The notes under the pieces: generated by a model
What the model was told of the DNA's origin: nothing
Databases searched by the model: none
Seen by the model: the letters and a program-made list of their open reading frames with translations, nothing else
Part shown: in pieces, positions 15,951-25,004 of the stretch
Layout of the letters: every line of letters begins with the position of its first letter
How positions within the stretch are numbered: position 1 is the stretch's first letter
Assembly: GCA_944389295.1 (NCBI GenBank)
Contig: CALXLV010000003.1
Coordinates: 1 to 35,452 of the forward strand
From: an uncultured Spirochaetaceae bacterium
Lineage (GTDB): Bacteria > Spirochaetota > Spirochaetia > Sphaerochaetales > Sphaerochaetaceae
DNA: 35,452 bases
Direction: 5' to 3'
Program-made: the position numbers and the translations under genes

Positions 15951-17352
15951 AGAGCTCGAACTGGAGCTTTCCCTGCTCGAGGAGCATCTCCTCTCCGAAG
16001 TGCAGCGTGCACCCCGCTTTCTCAGCCTCTTTCAGGAACTTAGTCATCTTGGGTTTGTAAATGATATCGTAGGCGATCTCCCGTCCCGTGAAGTGGAAAG
16101 AACCGATGGGGTTTGCGTCGAAATCGGGATAGAGGCCCACGCTCGTCGTCTGGACGATGAGGTCGACCTTGCCCTCGTACTTTGAAGCGTTCTCGAGAGT
16201 GTCGTACTCGCAGAGGTTGATCTTCGCCAGCTTTTCAGCCCTTGTGACTGTGCGGTTGAGAACAGTGACCTTCACTCCCCTGTTCCTGAGCGCCCAGACA
16301 ATAGCCTGAGCAGCACCGCCGGCGCCTATGACAAGTGAGTTCCTGATTCTTCCCGACTCTATGTCCTTGAGAATCGGCGCCAGAAATCCGTAATAGTCGG
16401 TGTTCATTCCCTTCCACATGCCGGGCATGCGCACGACCGTGTTGCACGCGCCTATCTGCTTGACCTCCCTGGTTATGTTTCCAAGGTACATCAGAACGGC
16501 ATCCTTGAACGGGATTGTGACTGAAAATCCTCTCATTCTGAGGTATTCGGCAAGCGCGAAGAAAACGCGCACGTTGTCTACCATGAACGGCAGATAGATC
16601 GCGTTGTAGTGGATCGCATGGAAGCCCGGGTTGTGTATCTGCGGCGAGGATGTGTGCAGCACAGGGTTTCCTATGATTCCGTATATCCCCGTTTTCTCGT
16701 CAACCTGATCGGCACGGTAAAGCAGCTTGAGGTCCTTCGCGCTGATCTGTCCCGGCGCCACCGCCTCGCCCGAAGATGCGAAAGTGAGTATAGACCCCGC
16801 TCTCCTGTAGAGAATCCTCAGAGGTATTCCCCAGTCGCCCATCCCTATGATTATCTTGGGAATCTCCTTAAGCTCCTCAGAGATGCGGAAGAGAGTCAGC
16901 ACATCCTGTATCGAATGGGGAGTCACTGCCGCCTTGGCTATATCCCCCCTCTCCGCAAGGCGGTAGATGCGCGAGTAGATATCATCAGGAATGCCTGAGA
17001 AGTCGTGGAATGAGCGGATTATCTTCACGCCCTTCGCCCTCGCCTTCTCCTCGACGTCGTTCTTCTTGACGTCCTCCTCTATGTCCACATAGGCGAAATC
17101 GCCGTCAAGGGCAGAGAGAAGGAGGGCCCTTCTCTCCTTTTCGGAGAGAGTGCATTTTCCCCCGTCCTCCTTCCTTCTCAGCGTGAGGATAACGGGGACA
17201 TCTGTCATTGAGGGGAACTCGGATGCTCTCTCCTGCTCGCTTTTCTCGAGATAATCCAGCCTCAGCTCCGCAAGATCGATGTATTCCCTGTTCTCCCTGA
17301 TTTCGCTGAGACAGGCTGAAAGAGTGCTTCCTGATAGTGTAAGACAGATCAA
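15910..17352 (-). CDS. aroDE: Bifunctional 3-dehydroquinate dehydratase / shikimate dehydrogenase
   Basis: A fusion of two consecutive shikimate-pathway enzymes, 480 residues. Residues 1-215 are a type I dehydroquinate dehydratase with E29/R31 in ELRLD, the catalytic H116 in SFHDF and Schiff-base K140 in AKAAVTPHS. Residues 222-480 are shikimate dehydrogenase with SSPQIHN, K283 in VTIPFK, D319 in NTDYYGF, the nucleotide loop GAGGAA (343-348) and NRT (366-368), which favours NADPH. The fusion is known in plants, chlamydiae and some spirochaetes. The start is TTG 17352, with AAGGAG (17359-17364) at good distance; the next Met is residue 49, inside the barrel. It has its own promoter, divergent from the ABC-F gene. 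Confidence 0.93.
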   Translation of the reverse strand: MICLTLSGSTLSACLSEIRENREYIDLAELRLDYLEKSEQERASEFPSMTDVPVILTLRRKEDGGKCTLSEKERRALLLSALDGDFAYVDIEEDVKKNDVEEKARAKGVKIIRSFHDFSGIPDDIYSRIYRLAERGDIAKAAVTPHSIQDVLTLFRISEELKEIPKIIIGMGDWGIPLRILYRRAGSILTFASSGEAVAPGQISAKDLKLLYRADQVDEKTGIYGIIGNPVLHTSSPQIHNPGFHAIHYNAIYLPFMVDNVRVFFALAEYLRMRGFSVTIPFKDAVLMYLGNITREVKQIGACNTVVRMPGMWKGMNTDYYGFLAPILKDIESGRIRNSLVIGAGGAAQAIVWALRNRGVKVTVLNRTVTRAEKLAKINLCEYDTLENASKYEGKVDLIVQTTSVGLYPDFDANPIGSFHFTGREIAYDIIYKPKMTKFLKEAEKAGCTLHFGEEMLLEQGKLQFELFTGYHYPKLTPQM

Positions 17353-17362
17353 TTTAGTCTCC

Positions 17363-17391
17363 TTGAAGAACAGGGGGATTCCTGATATGTT
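17363..17391 (+). promoter_or_regulatory. Probable ABC-F gene promoter
   Basis: TTGAAG (17363-17368), 17-base spacer ending in TGA, TATGTT (17386-17391). It overlaps the divergent aroDE control region. The leader would be about 30 bases with a weak AGG at 17416. Confidence 0.4.
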
Positions 17392-17394
17392 CCG

Positions 17395-17423
17395 ATAATA
17401 GCCTTAACTTCAATCAGGCGCAA
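17395..17423 (-). promoter_or_regulatory. aroDE promoter
   Basis: Minus strand: TTGCGC (17418-17423), 17-base spacer, TATTAT (17395-17400). It gives a leader of about 36 bases that carries the AAGGAG site for the TTG start. Confidence 0.6.
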
Positions 17424-17427
17424 TAAG

Positions 17428-19359
17428 ATGAGAACTCTCCAGATACAGGATATATCGCTTTCATTCGGCGACAGGGAAATACTCAAAAATGTGGGCTTCA
17501 CGATGAGCGAGAGGACAAGGGCCGCGCTCGCGGGAGCCAACGGTTCGGGCAAGTCCACTCTCCTGAAAGTAATTTCAGGCGCCATCAAAGGGGACAGCGC
17601 CTCTATCACAATGACGAGGGGCGCGAGGATATCATACCTTCCGCAGTCGGACATAGTCCTTCCGGAGAGCACGGTATATGAGGCTGCCGAGGAAGGATAC
17701 TCAAGATTTGCTCCGGTGCTGGAGGAGATGAAGGTTCTCGAAGAGAGAACCGGAATGGGCGGCAGCGATGCCATGGCCGCGGCGGAGAAGCTCTCCGAAT
17801 GCCACGAGATCCTCACCTCCTCGGGATACTACTCAAGAAGGCCGAGGATCGAGACAATACTCTTCGGACTCGGCTTCACGAAGGCGGACCTGCAGCGTCC
17901 GGCGCGCGAGTTCTCCGGCGGCTACCAGATGAGGATAGCACTTGCGAGAATCCTCCTCGAAAGTCCCGACTTTCTCTTTCTCGATGAGCCGACAAACTAC
18001 CTCGACATAGAGGCCCTTGTCTGGCTTGAGGAGTATCTGAAAGCCTTTGACGGCGGCCTGATGGTCGTCTCCCATGACCAGGACTTCCTCGACGATATGG
18101 TCACAGAGGTCTATGAGCTTTTCAGCGGCCGCCTCACGCGCTATGCGGGAAACTACACAGACTATCTCAGAAGGCGCGAGGAGGAGATCGCGGAGCTTGA
18201 GAAGGCGTACAGAAAGCAGCAGGAGGAGATAGAGAAAACGGAGGAGTTCATCGAACGCTTCCGCTACAAAGCCACAAAGAGCCGCCAGGTGCAGTCGAGG
18301 ATAAAGGCGCTGGACAAACTCGAGCTGATAGAGATTCCAGCGCATCTGAGGAAACTCTCATTCCGCTTCCCCCCTGCCCCGCACTCAGGAAACGATGTGA
18401 TAAAAGCAGAGCATCTCTCCAAGTCCTACGGCAGCAACGTTATCTACCGCGATTTTTCCTTCCTCGTGAAGAAGGGCGAGCGCCTCGCGATCACAGGACG
18501 CAACGGAACGGGAAAATCGACGCTGCTGAGGATGCTCGCAGGCGCGGACAGCCAGTATGAGGGAGAGATAAAGGACGGCGCAGGCGTGAAGAAAGCGTAC
18601 TTCGCGCAGGACACGGAGAACACTCTCAATCCCGCCAATACGGTGCTTGAGGAGGCCGAAAGCCTTGCTGACACCAAGGACATTCCCGGAATAAGGAATC
18701 TTCTCGGAGCGTTCCTCTTCTCAGACGACGATGTATTCAAGAAGGTGTCAGTGCTCTCCGGAGGAGAGAAATCGCGCCTCGCGCTTCTCAAGATACTCCT
18801 CCACCCCTCCAACCTCCTCCTTCTCGACGAGCCGACGAACCATCTCGACATAAACGCGAAGGAGATGCTCTCCGATGCGATAAAAGCCTACGGCGGCACG
18901 GTGATATTCGTCAGCCATGACAGGCATTTCATCAAGAACCTCGCGACGCGCATCCTCTATCTCTCAGAGGACGGGCCCGAGTTCTTCGAGGGCGACTACA
19001 GCTACTTCGAGTACAAGCTCGAGGAGAAGGAAAAGCAGTTCGCTCTCGCTCCGGCCGTAAAGGAGGAGAAGAAAGAGTCGAAGGCCCAGCTCTCCCACGA
19101 GGAGGACAAGCAGCGCAGGAACAGGCTGAAAACGCTCGAGCGGAATGCGGAGAGACTGCTTTCAGAGCTTGAGGCGCTCAACGCCGAGAAGGATAAGGTT
19201 GACGGGGAGATCGCGCTTCCGGAGAACTACTCCGATGCCGCGCGCATCACGGAGCTGATGAAACGGAAAGAGAGCATCATGGCATCGATCGAGGAGAAGG
19301 AAGAGCTGTGGATGGAAGCCGCATCCGAGCTGGAGGCTGAGAATGGAAAGGATAGCTGA
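17428..19359 (+). CDS. ABC-F family ATPase (Uup/YdiF type)
   Basis: Soluble twin-ATPase of 643 residues, acting on ribosomes by family knowledge. The first ABC domain has GANGSGKS (36-43), FSGGYQ near 161 and DEPTN near 186. The arginine- and glutamate-rich linker (about 230-310) is the P-site tRNA interaction motif of ABC-F proteins. The second domain has GRNGTGKS near 357, LSGGEKSR and DEPTNHLD near 467. A C-terminal coiled coil (about 550-643) places it with Uup/YdiF-type members. There are no membrane segments. Substrate specificity (translation factor or resistance) is not visible. maf starts inside its last 17 bases. Confidence 0.92.
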   Translation: MRTLQIQDISLSFGDREILKNVGFTMSERTRAALAGANGSGKSTLLKVISGAIKGDSASITMTRGARISYLPQSDIVLPESTVYEAAEEGYSRFAPVLEEMKVLEERTGMGGSDAMAAAEKLSECHEILTSSGYYSRRPRIETILFGLGFTKADLQRPAREFSGGYQMRIALARILLESPDFLFLDEPTNYLDIEALVWLEEYLKAFDGGLMVVSHDQDFLDDMVTEVYELFSGRLTRYAGNYTDYLRRREEEIAELEKAYRKQQEEIEKTEEFIERFRYKATKSRQVQSRIKALDKLELIEIPAHLRKLSFRFPPAPHSGNDVIKAEHLSKSYGSNVIYRDFSFLVKKGERLAITGRNGTGKSTLLRMLAGADSQYEGEIKDGAGVKKAYFAQDTENTLNPANTVLEEAESLADTKDIPGIRNLLGAFLFSDDDVFKKVSVLSGGEKSRLALLKILLHPSNLLLLDEPTNHLDINAKEMLSDAIKAYGGTVIFVSHDRHFIKNLATRILYLSEDGPEFFEGDYSYFEYKLEEKEKQFALAPAVKEEKKESKAQLSHEEDKQRRNRLKTLERNAERLLSELEALNAEKDKVDGEIALPENYSDAARITELMKRKESIMASIEEKEELWMEAASELEAENGKDS

Positions 19360-19975
19360 GCCGGATGCACTGCAGAGAGAGTTCGGAAAGAGATTTCCAT
19401 CTCTCATCCTCGCCTCATCATCCCCCAACAGAAAAGCGCTGCTCGAGAAGGGAGGATGCAGCGTCACCGTATTCGTCCCGGATGCCGATGAGAGGAAGGA
19501 AGGCGCTGCCCCTGAGAGCATCGTGGCCTCGATTGCAGAAAGGAAGATAGAAGCCTATATCTCGTCTGAACGCTTCTCTCCCCTCGTGCCCGCGATCGCA
19601 GCTGACACTCTCGTCCATATAGACGGAGAGCTTCTGGGAAAGCCAGAGAACAGGGAACACGCAAGGGAAATACTCACAGCTCTTTCGGGCAGAAAACAGG
19701 AGGTAATCACATCGGCGGGGGTCTATCTGCCCGGAGAGGGAAAGCTGATGGTGACAGACACCGCCGCAGTCATATTCCGCCCGCTCAGCGGCGGGGAAAT
19801 TGAAGAATATCTCAGCACAGGCGAATGGGAGGGAGCCGCGGGGGGCTACAGGCTGCAGAAAACGGGATATACTCTTGTCGAGAGAATTGAGGGCGACTGG
19901 ACTACTGTTGTCGGGCTTCCTCTCAGAAAGATACTGGAAGCTGCGGAACAGAGGATTCACCAGATATATAGATAA
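19343..19975 (+). CDS. maf: Maf-family nucleotide pyrophosphatase
   Basis: House-cleaning enzyme that hydrolyses non-canonical or certain canonical NTPs (dTTP, UTP or modified pyrimidines, depending on subfamily). The 210 residues show LASSSPNRKALL (23-34), the AADTLV acidic site, the LGKP segment and EWEGAAGGYRLQ, equivalent to the usual GKAGAYGIQ region. The N-terminus is about 20 residues longer than in most Maf proteins, and the loop GCSVTVFVPDADER is typical. Its ATG lies inside the ABC-F gene, so the two are coupled. Subfamily (YhdE or YceF type) is not decided. Confidence 0.88.
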   Translation: MERIAEPDALQREFGKRFPSLILASSSPNRKALLEKGGCSVTVFVPDADERKEGAAPESIVASIAERKIEAYISSERFSPLVPAIAADTLVHIDGELLGKPENREHAREILTALSGRKQEVITSAGVYLPGEGKLMVTDTAAVIFRPLSGGEIEEYLSTGEWEGAAGGYRLQKTGYTLVERIEGDWTTVVGLPLRKILEAAEQRIHQIYR

Positions 19976-19981
19976 TATATT

Positions 19982-20022
19982 TGTATCATACAATAACAGT
20001 ATGATTACTGTATCATAACAGT
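19982..20022. promoter_or_regulatory. Cluster of three inverted repeats upstream of the NahK-like kinase
   Basis: Three dyads follow in an AT-rich gap: TGTAT-C-ATACA (19982-19992), CAGTA-TGAT-TACTG (19997-20010) and ACTGT-ATCATA-ACAGT (20007-20022). Each contains a GTATNAT(A)AC-like core, in alternating orientation. A -10-like TATGAT (20000-20005) sits in the middle. This looks like a repressor-controlled promoter; the regulator is unknown. Confidence 0.5.
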
Positions 20023-20049
20023 TTGTTATTTCACAGAAATGGAGAGATT

Positions 20050-21120
20050 ATGAGTGAAGAAAGATTCAGGGAAGCAATGGAGATGGCGGAGCGCTTCTCC
20101 GTTCCCGGCAGGATAACAAGCATAGAGGAGAACACGGTAGGACACATCAACCGCACATACATACTCACAGCGGACGACGGCAGGAAATACACGCTGCAGA
20201 GGATAAACAGCGCTGTATTCCCCCATCCTGAAGATGTGATGCAGAACATAAAGGCAGTCACGGAGCATCTCGCAGAAAAGTATGCCTCCCTTCCCGACGG
20301 ATGGAGGCGCGCGCTCTCGCTCATGCGGACGGAGGACGGAAAGTGCTGTTCAGTCGCCGGAGACGGCATGTACTGGAGGATGTACCGCTATATCGACAAT
20401 GTGGAGACGTTCAGCAAGGTGACGGATGAGGACGTCGCCTACAATCACGGGAACGCCATCGGGAAATTCCAGAAGGATCTCTCTGATCTCGATGCATCTT
20501 CTCTCAAGACTGTCCTTCCCCTCTTCCACGACATGAAAACGCGCTTCTCACAGCTGAGGAAAGCAGTGGAGAGCGCCTCAGAAGAACGTCTTGAGAGAGC
20601 TGCCGGAGAGCTTTCTTTCCTCTTCGAGAACGAGGAGAGAGGCTGCCGCATCTCCCGCCTTTATTCAGAGGGCAGGCTGCCGGCGCGCATCACGCACAAC
20701 GACACGAAGGTTAACAACGTCCTCTTTTCCCCCTCCGGAGAGGGGCTCTGCGTGATTGATCTCGACACGGTGATGCCTGGGACAGTCCTCTTTGATACGG
20801 GAGATATGATAAGAACGGCCTGCAACACCGCGGACGAGGATGAGAAGGATGCGGAGAAAGTTGCATTCTCCCTCGGGCAGTACAGGGCGCTGAGGGACGG
20901 ATACCTTGAGGCATCCTCCTCTTTCCTGACTGATGACGAGAGTTCCCTGATAAAGGAGTCGGGACGCACGATGACAGAGATCGTCGCCGTCAGGTTCCTC
21001 ACAGACTATCTCAGCGGCGATGTCTATTTCAGGACGGCGTATCCCGAGCACAATCTTGTCCGTGCAAGGGCCCAGATAGCCCTGATGAAGTCGATGGACA
21101 GCCAGTGGAGGGATTTCTGA
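20050..21120 (+). CDS. Sugar kinase of the aminoglycoside-phosphotransferase fold, NahK-like
   Basis: 356-residue kinase. The APH-type catalytic signature THNDTKVNNVLF lies near 215-226 and the metal-binding VIDLDTVMPG near 237-246, followed by LFDTGDMIR. The DLDTVMPG-FD-GD form resembles N-acetylhexosamine 1-kinase NahK, which makes N-acetylglucosamine or N-acetylgalactosamine 1-phosphate. ATG 20050, with GGAGAG just before it, is preferred to the longer frame from 20023. It stands alone behind a cluster of dyads, so it is probably substrate-induced. A homoserine- or choline-kinase-like activity is the alternative. Confidence 0.75.
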   Translation: MSEERFREAMEMAERFSVPGRITSIEENTVGHINRTYILTADDGRKYTLQRINSAVFPHPEDVMQNIKAVTEHLAEKYASLPDGWRRALSLMRTEDGKCCSVAGDGMYWRMYRYIDNVETFSKVTDEDVAYNHGNAIGKFQKDLSDLDASSLKTVLPLFHDMKTRFSQLRKAVESASEERLERAAGELSFLFENEERGCRISRLYSEGRLPARITHNDTKVNNVLFSPSGEGLCVIDLDTVMPGTVLFDTGDMIRTACNTADEDEKDAEKVAFSLGQYRALRDGYLEASSSFLTDDESSLIKESGRTMTEIVAVRFLTDYLSGDVYFRTAYPEHNLVRARAQIALMKSMDSQWRDF

Positions 21121-21122
21121 AC

Positions 21123-21151
21123 TTGCCGGCCGGCCTCTGCGAAGTTAAATT
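21123..21151 (+). promoter_or_regulatory. lon promoter
   Basis: TTGCCG (21123-21128), 17-base spacer, TAAATT (21146-21151). It starts just after the kinase stop codon and gives a leader of about 20 bases with AAGGTGA (21164-21170) before ATG 21177. No CIRCE-like heat-shock element is seen. Confidence 0.5.
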
Positions 21152-21176
21152 AAAGGGACTAATAAGGTGAAGCAGA

Positions 21177-23657
21177 ATGGAACAGACAGAAAATACAGTT
21201 ACAACAGAAGAGACACTCCCCACAAGGGCGATAGTCCTGCCGCTGCTCGAGCGGCCTCTCTTCCCTGAGACCTTCACTACTCTGATGATAGGAAGGCCGC
21301 AGGACGTGCAGACGATGACGAGCGTGATCGCCAACGACGGCTATTTCGTCGCACTGCTGCAGGATCAGGAGTCGGGATACAGGAATGTCGGAACGCTCGC
21401 GCGCGTGTCGCGCTACATAAAGCTGCCGAACAGCTGTATCCATGTCTTTGTATCTACGATTGAGAGAGTCAGGATAGACAGGATAGACATAGACGGGAAC
21501 CTCGCGTATGCGGATTTCACGCCGGAGCCTGATACGCCATCAAGGAACGACAAGTCCACGGCCTCATTTGTCAGGATACTCCGCGATACGATAACGGCGA
21601 TGAGCCAGACGACGAATCTTTTCTCATTCGCCACGGACGTCAATGTCTCCAACATCGACGATCCTTCCCTGCTCTCGTTCTACACGGCATCCTCGATAAA
21701 CGCTCCGGGAACGTTCCTGCAGGAGATTCTCGAGACAAGAAGTCCCAAGGAGAGGATAGACAAGCTCCTGACCTATATCGCGGCGGAGAAGGATATCATC
21801 GACAAGGAAAACGAGATAAAGCAGGAGATCTACAACAAGATAAAGAACCGCAACCGCGAGCAGCTTCTGCGCGAGCAGATAAAGGCGCTCAACGGCGAAC
21901 TCCAGGAGCTTACGGGAAGGCCGCAGGGCAAAGGCAAGAGCGAGGATGACCTCTGGCAGAAGGCGCAGGAGAAGAAGCTGCCTGAAATCTACCGCGAAGC
22001 TGTAGACAAGGAGCTGGACAAGCTCTCCGGACTTGAGTCGATGAATCCTGAGTACGCCATGACGAAGCTCTACATCGAGAACATCCTGGCGCTGCCGTTC
22101 TCCTTCGGAGACAAAGCGCCTACATACTCCATCGAGAAGGTGCAGAAGGTCCTTGAGAAGGACCACTACGGGATGAAGGAGGTCAAGGAGAGGATCGTAG
22201 AGTTCCTCGCCTCGCGCCTCAAGGCCGGAAACGGCAAAGGTGCCATCATCTGTCTCGCAGGCCCTCCGGGAGTCGGAAAGACCTCGATCGGCTACTCCAT
22301 CGCAAGGGCGCTGGGAAAGAAGATATTCAGGTTCAGCGTCGGAGGCATGAGGGACGAAGCCGAGATAAAGGGCCACAGGCGCACCTATGTCGGCGCGATG
22401 CCGGGAAAGATCATACAGGCGATGAAAACCGTCGGCGTGAGCGATCCCGTGATTCTGATAGATGAAATAGACAAGATGGGAGAATCCTTCCAGGGAGACC
22501 CCGCATCGGCGCTTCTCGAGGTCCTAGATCCTGAGCAGAACACCAGCTTCCAGGACTTCTACATCGACCTCCCCTACGATCTCTCGAACGTCCTCTTCAT
22601 CGTCACCGCAAACGATGCGTCCCGCATCCCGGAGCCGCTTCTCGACAGGATGGAGATAATCGAGCTCTCAGGCTACACTCCCGAGGAGAAAATACACATC
22701 GGGAAGGATTATCTCGTCCCGAGGCTGCTCAAGAAGAACGGACTGACGAAGAAGGAGATACGCTTCGACTCCGCAGCCCTCTCGATGATCGCGGAGGAAT
22801 ACGCACGCGAGGCCGGAGTGAGGAACTACGAGAAGTCAATCGACAAGATAATGCGCAAGGCGGCGCTTGAGATACTCCAGAAGGGAGAGGAGATGAAGCT
22901 CCCGATCATGGTCCGCGGCAAGGGCGTCGAGAAATACCTCGGCAAGCCTTTCTTCCCCGCCGACGACATCATAAAGGCGGACAAGCCGGGAACCGCGATC
23001 GGACTGGCATGGACAAGCATGGGCGGAGACGTGCTCCTTATAGAGGCGGAGGCCCTGCCTATGAAGGGAGAGCTGAAAGTCACCGGACAGCTCGGTTCGG
23101 TGATGCAGGAGTCTGTCTCGATCGCATGGTCGTCGCTCAAGAAGGAAGCCTATCTGAGAGGCCTTGACCTCTCGTTCTTCGACGAGGACACAGTGCATAT
23201 ACACATTCCGGAGGGCGCCACTCCCAAGGACGGTCCGTCCGCGGGAATAACGCTCTTCACCGCGCTCTGGTCTATGTACCGCGAGGAGACTGTGAAGCCC
23301 TACCTCGCGATGACGGGAGAGCTGACGCTCACAGGGCGAGTGATGCCCATCGGAGGCCTCAAGGAGAAGATCCTCGCCGCAAGGCGCAACGGCATAAGGG
23401 AGATAATAATTCCCGAACGCAACAGGACCGATCTCGAGAAGCTGGATGCCGAGGTCAGGGGCGATGTTGTATTCCACCCCGTCTCGGATATCTCAGAGGT
23501 GATCGCGATAGCCTTCCCCGAGGAGAGCACCAGAAGGCTCGACAAGTCGATTCTCAAGGCGCTTGAGGCGGAGAAGCGGAAGAAGGCGGAGGAAGAGAAG
23601 GAGAAAGAGACTCTGAAGCAGGCTGCTGCATTCGAAAAGGCGATGAGATGGCAATAG
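21177..23657 (+). CDS. lon: ATP-dependent protease Lon (LonA)
   Basis: Cytoplasmic AAA+ protease of 826 residues for misfolded and regulatory proteins. It has an N-terminal substrate-binding domain (1 to about 200) and a coiled coil. The AAA+ module has GPPGVGKT near 361 and ILIDEIDKM for Walker B, with the family-specific RHFSVGGM-like RFSVGGMRDEAEIKGHRRTY region. In the C-terminal protease domain the Ser-Lys dyad is S688 in DGPSAGI and about K729 in GGLKEK. A charged tail rich in Lys and Glu extends beyond the usual end. Its end overlaps the U32 gene by 10 bases. Confidence 0.96.
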   Translation: MEQTENTVTTEETLPTRAIVLPLLERPLFPETFTTLMIGRPQDVQTMTSVIANDGYFVALLQDQESGYRNVGTLARVSRYIKLPNSCIHVFVSTIERVRIDRIDIDGNLAYADFTPEPDTPSRNDKSTASFVRILRDTITAMSQTTNLFSFATDVNVSNIDDPSLLSFYTASSINAPGTFLQEILETRSPKERIDKLLTYIAAEKDIIDKENEIKQEIYNKIKNRNREQLLREQIKALNGELQELTGRPQGKGKSEDDLWQKAQEKKLPEIYREAVDKELDKLSGLESMNPEYAMTKLYIENILALPFSFGDKAPTYSIEKVQKVLEKDHYGMKEVKERIVEFLASRLKAGNGKGAIICLAGPPGVGKTSIGYSIARALGKKIFRFSVGGMRDEAEIKGHRRTYVGAMPGKIIQAMKTVGVSDPVILIDEIDKMGESFQGDPASALLEVLDPEQNTSFQDFYIDLPYDLSNVLFIVTANDASRIPEPLLDRMEIIELSGYTPEEKIHIGKDYLVPRLLKKNGLTKKEIRFDSAALSMIAEEYAREAGVRNYEKSIDKIMRKAALEILQKGEEMKLPIMVRGKGVEKYLGKPFFPADDIIKADKPGTAIGLAWTSMGGDVLLIEAEALPMKGELKVTGQLGSVMQESVSIAWSSLKKEAYLRGLDLSFFDEDTVHIHIPEGATPKDGPSAGITLFTALWSMYREETVKPYLAMTGELTLTGRVMPIGGLKEKILAARRNGIREIIIPERNRTDLEKLDAEVRGDVVFHPVSDISEVIAIAFPEESTRRLDKSILKALEAEKRKKAEEEKEKETLKQAAAFEKAMRWQ

Positions 23658-24880
23658 AACTTCTTTCACCGGCAGGAAACTGCGAGAAGCTGAGAACCGC
23701 GTTCAGCTACGGCGCGGATGCCGCCTATATGGGAATGACGGAATTTTCGCTGCGGCGCAACGCGGGAAACTTCGGCCCGGACGAGATAGAGAAAGTCCGG
23801 GCGCTCAAGAAAGAGACGGGGAAGAAGCTCTACTGCACTATGAACATCCTCTTCCATCAGGACCAGATGGAGAGGATTCATACGATGGCGGATGAGATCG
23901 CTCTCTGGCCCTTCGATGCCTTCATAATCTCGGACATCGGCCTCGTGCCGTTTCTGAGAAAGAACTTCCCCGGACGTGATCTCCATCTCTCGACGCAGGC
24001 GTCGTGCCTGAACTCGGAGGCAGTGAAGATGTACCGGGACATGGGCTTCAGAAGAGTGATACTGGGGCGCGAGGCGAGCCTTGACGATATAAAGCGGATA
24101 AAGGATGCCGTTCCGGAGATGGAGCTTGAGGCATTCGTTCACGGCGCCATGTGCATGGCGTACTCAGGAAGATGCCTCCTCTCCGCCCATCTTGCAGGCA
24201 GAAGCGGCAATCAGGGAGACTGCTCTCACACCTGCCGCTGGAACTACAGGCTGCACTACGCCATCGAGGAGGAGGAAAGACCCGGAGTCTACTACCCCAT
24301 CAGCGAGGACGACGGATACACGACGATACTCTCCTCCCGCGATCTCTGCATGATTGACCATATAGATGAGCTCGAGAACGCCGGACTCTCGTCGCTGAAG
24401 ATCGAGGGAAGGATGAAATCCGTCTACTACGTCGCAGTCGTCACAAGGGCATACAGGAAGGCCATCGACAGAGACAGGGACGCCGCTCTCTATAGGCAGG
24501 ATCTCTTCGATGTATCGCATCGCGAGTACACCACGGGATTCTTCTTTTCGCACGGACCTGTGGACACTGTTTCAGATGTCTCAAGACCGACAAGCTACGG
24601 CTACGAGAGGAACTACCTCTATCTGGGAAGCGTCGGGAAGAAGATAGGAGACGATACCTACGAGCTTGATATCCGCAACCAGATAAAACCGGACGGACTT
24701 GAGTTCATCGGCCCCGACGTTCCGCTCCTGAAGGACGGGGATATAACCCTTCTGGACGGAGAGATGAATGAGACAGGGCAGCTTGATCACGGGAAGCCGG
24801 GATATATAAGGACATCGCTGCCTCTCAGGGAAGGGTATATAATGAGGAGGGAGACGGAGGGAAGCCCGATAATAAAATAG
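23648..24880 (+). CDS. Peptidase U32 family protein, TrhP/YrrO-like tRNA hydroxylation protein
   Basis: 410 residues. The U32 signature FVHGAMCMAYSGRCLLS is present. Four cysteines, C169, C176, C192 and C196, can hold an iron-sulfur cluster. U32 proteins are annotated as collagenase-like peptidases, but members of this type (E. coli TrhP, Bacillus YrrO) are needed for prephenate-dependent 5-hydroxyuridine at tRNA position 34. No protease catalytic residues are evident. The shikimate-chorismate genes upstream could supply prephenate, though such genes are common. It is translationally coupled to lon by a 10-base overlap, and a hairpin across its stop codon looks like a terminator. Confidence 0.85.
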   Translation: MAIELLSPAGNCEKLRTAFSYGADAAYMGMTEFSLRRNAGNFGPDEIEKVRALKKETGKKLYCTMNILFHQDQMERIHTMADEIALWPFDAFIISDIGLVPFLRKNFPGRDLHLSTQASCLNSEAVKMYRDMGFRRVILGREASLDDIKRIKDAVPEMELEAFVHGAMCMAYSGRCLLSAHLAGRSGNQGDCSHTCRWNYRLHYAIEEEERPGVYYPISEDDGYTTILSSRDLCMIDHIDELENAGLSSLKIEGRMKSVYYVAVVTRAYRKAIDRDRDAALYRQDLFDVSHREYTTGFFFSHGPVDTVSDVSRPTSYGYERNYLYLGSVGKKIGDDTYELDIRNQIKPDGLEFIGPDVPLLKDGDITLLDGEMNETGQLDHGKPGYIRTSLPLREGYIMRRETEGSPIIK

Positions 24881-24895
24881 GGCTTTCCCTTCTCC
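24859..24895 (+). terminator. Probable terminator at the end of the lon-U32 operon
   Basis: GGGAAGCCC (24859-24867) pairs with GGGCTTTCCC (24880-24889) with one bulged base around an AT-rich 12-base loop that includes the stop codon. The T-tract is weak. Confidence 0.5.
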
Positions 24896-24916
24896 ACCCA
24901 ACGCACACAGATGCCG

Positions 24917-24947
24917 GATTGCGCAATCACGGCAATCTATTTACCAT
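24917..24947 (+). promoter_or_regulatory. Promoter of the secreted-protein/glycosyltransferase operon with a palindrome on the -35
   Basis: TTGCGC (24919-24924), 17-base spacer, TACCAT (24942-24947). A perfect 12-base palindrome GATTGCGCAATC (24917-24928) is centred on the -35, flanked by TGCCG/CGGCA. It could be an operator. An ATG lies exactly six bases after the -10 (24954), in frame with the downstream gene. Confidence 0.55.
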
Positions 24948-25004
24948 TTACACATGCCGCAGAGACGGATACAGGAGTATCCCGCGGTGACCCCGGGAGG
25001 ATTG

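Noticed and set aside
21125..21134. Palindrome GCCGGCCGGC after the kinase gene
   Set aside because: It has no loop and no T-run, so it is not a terminator; it is only a GC-rich spacer start in the lon promoter.
24881..24953. Small gene between the U32 gene and the secreted-protein operon
   Set aside because: The segment is explained by the terminator tail, the palindrome and the promoter.
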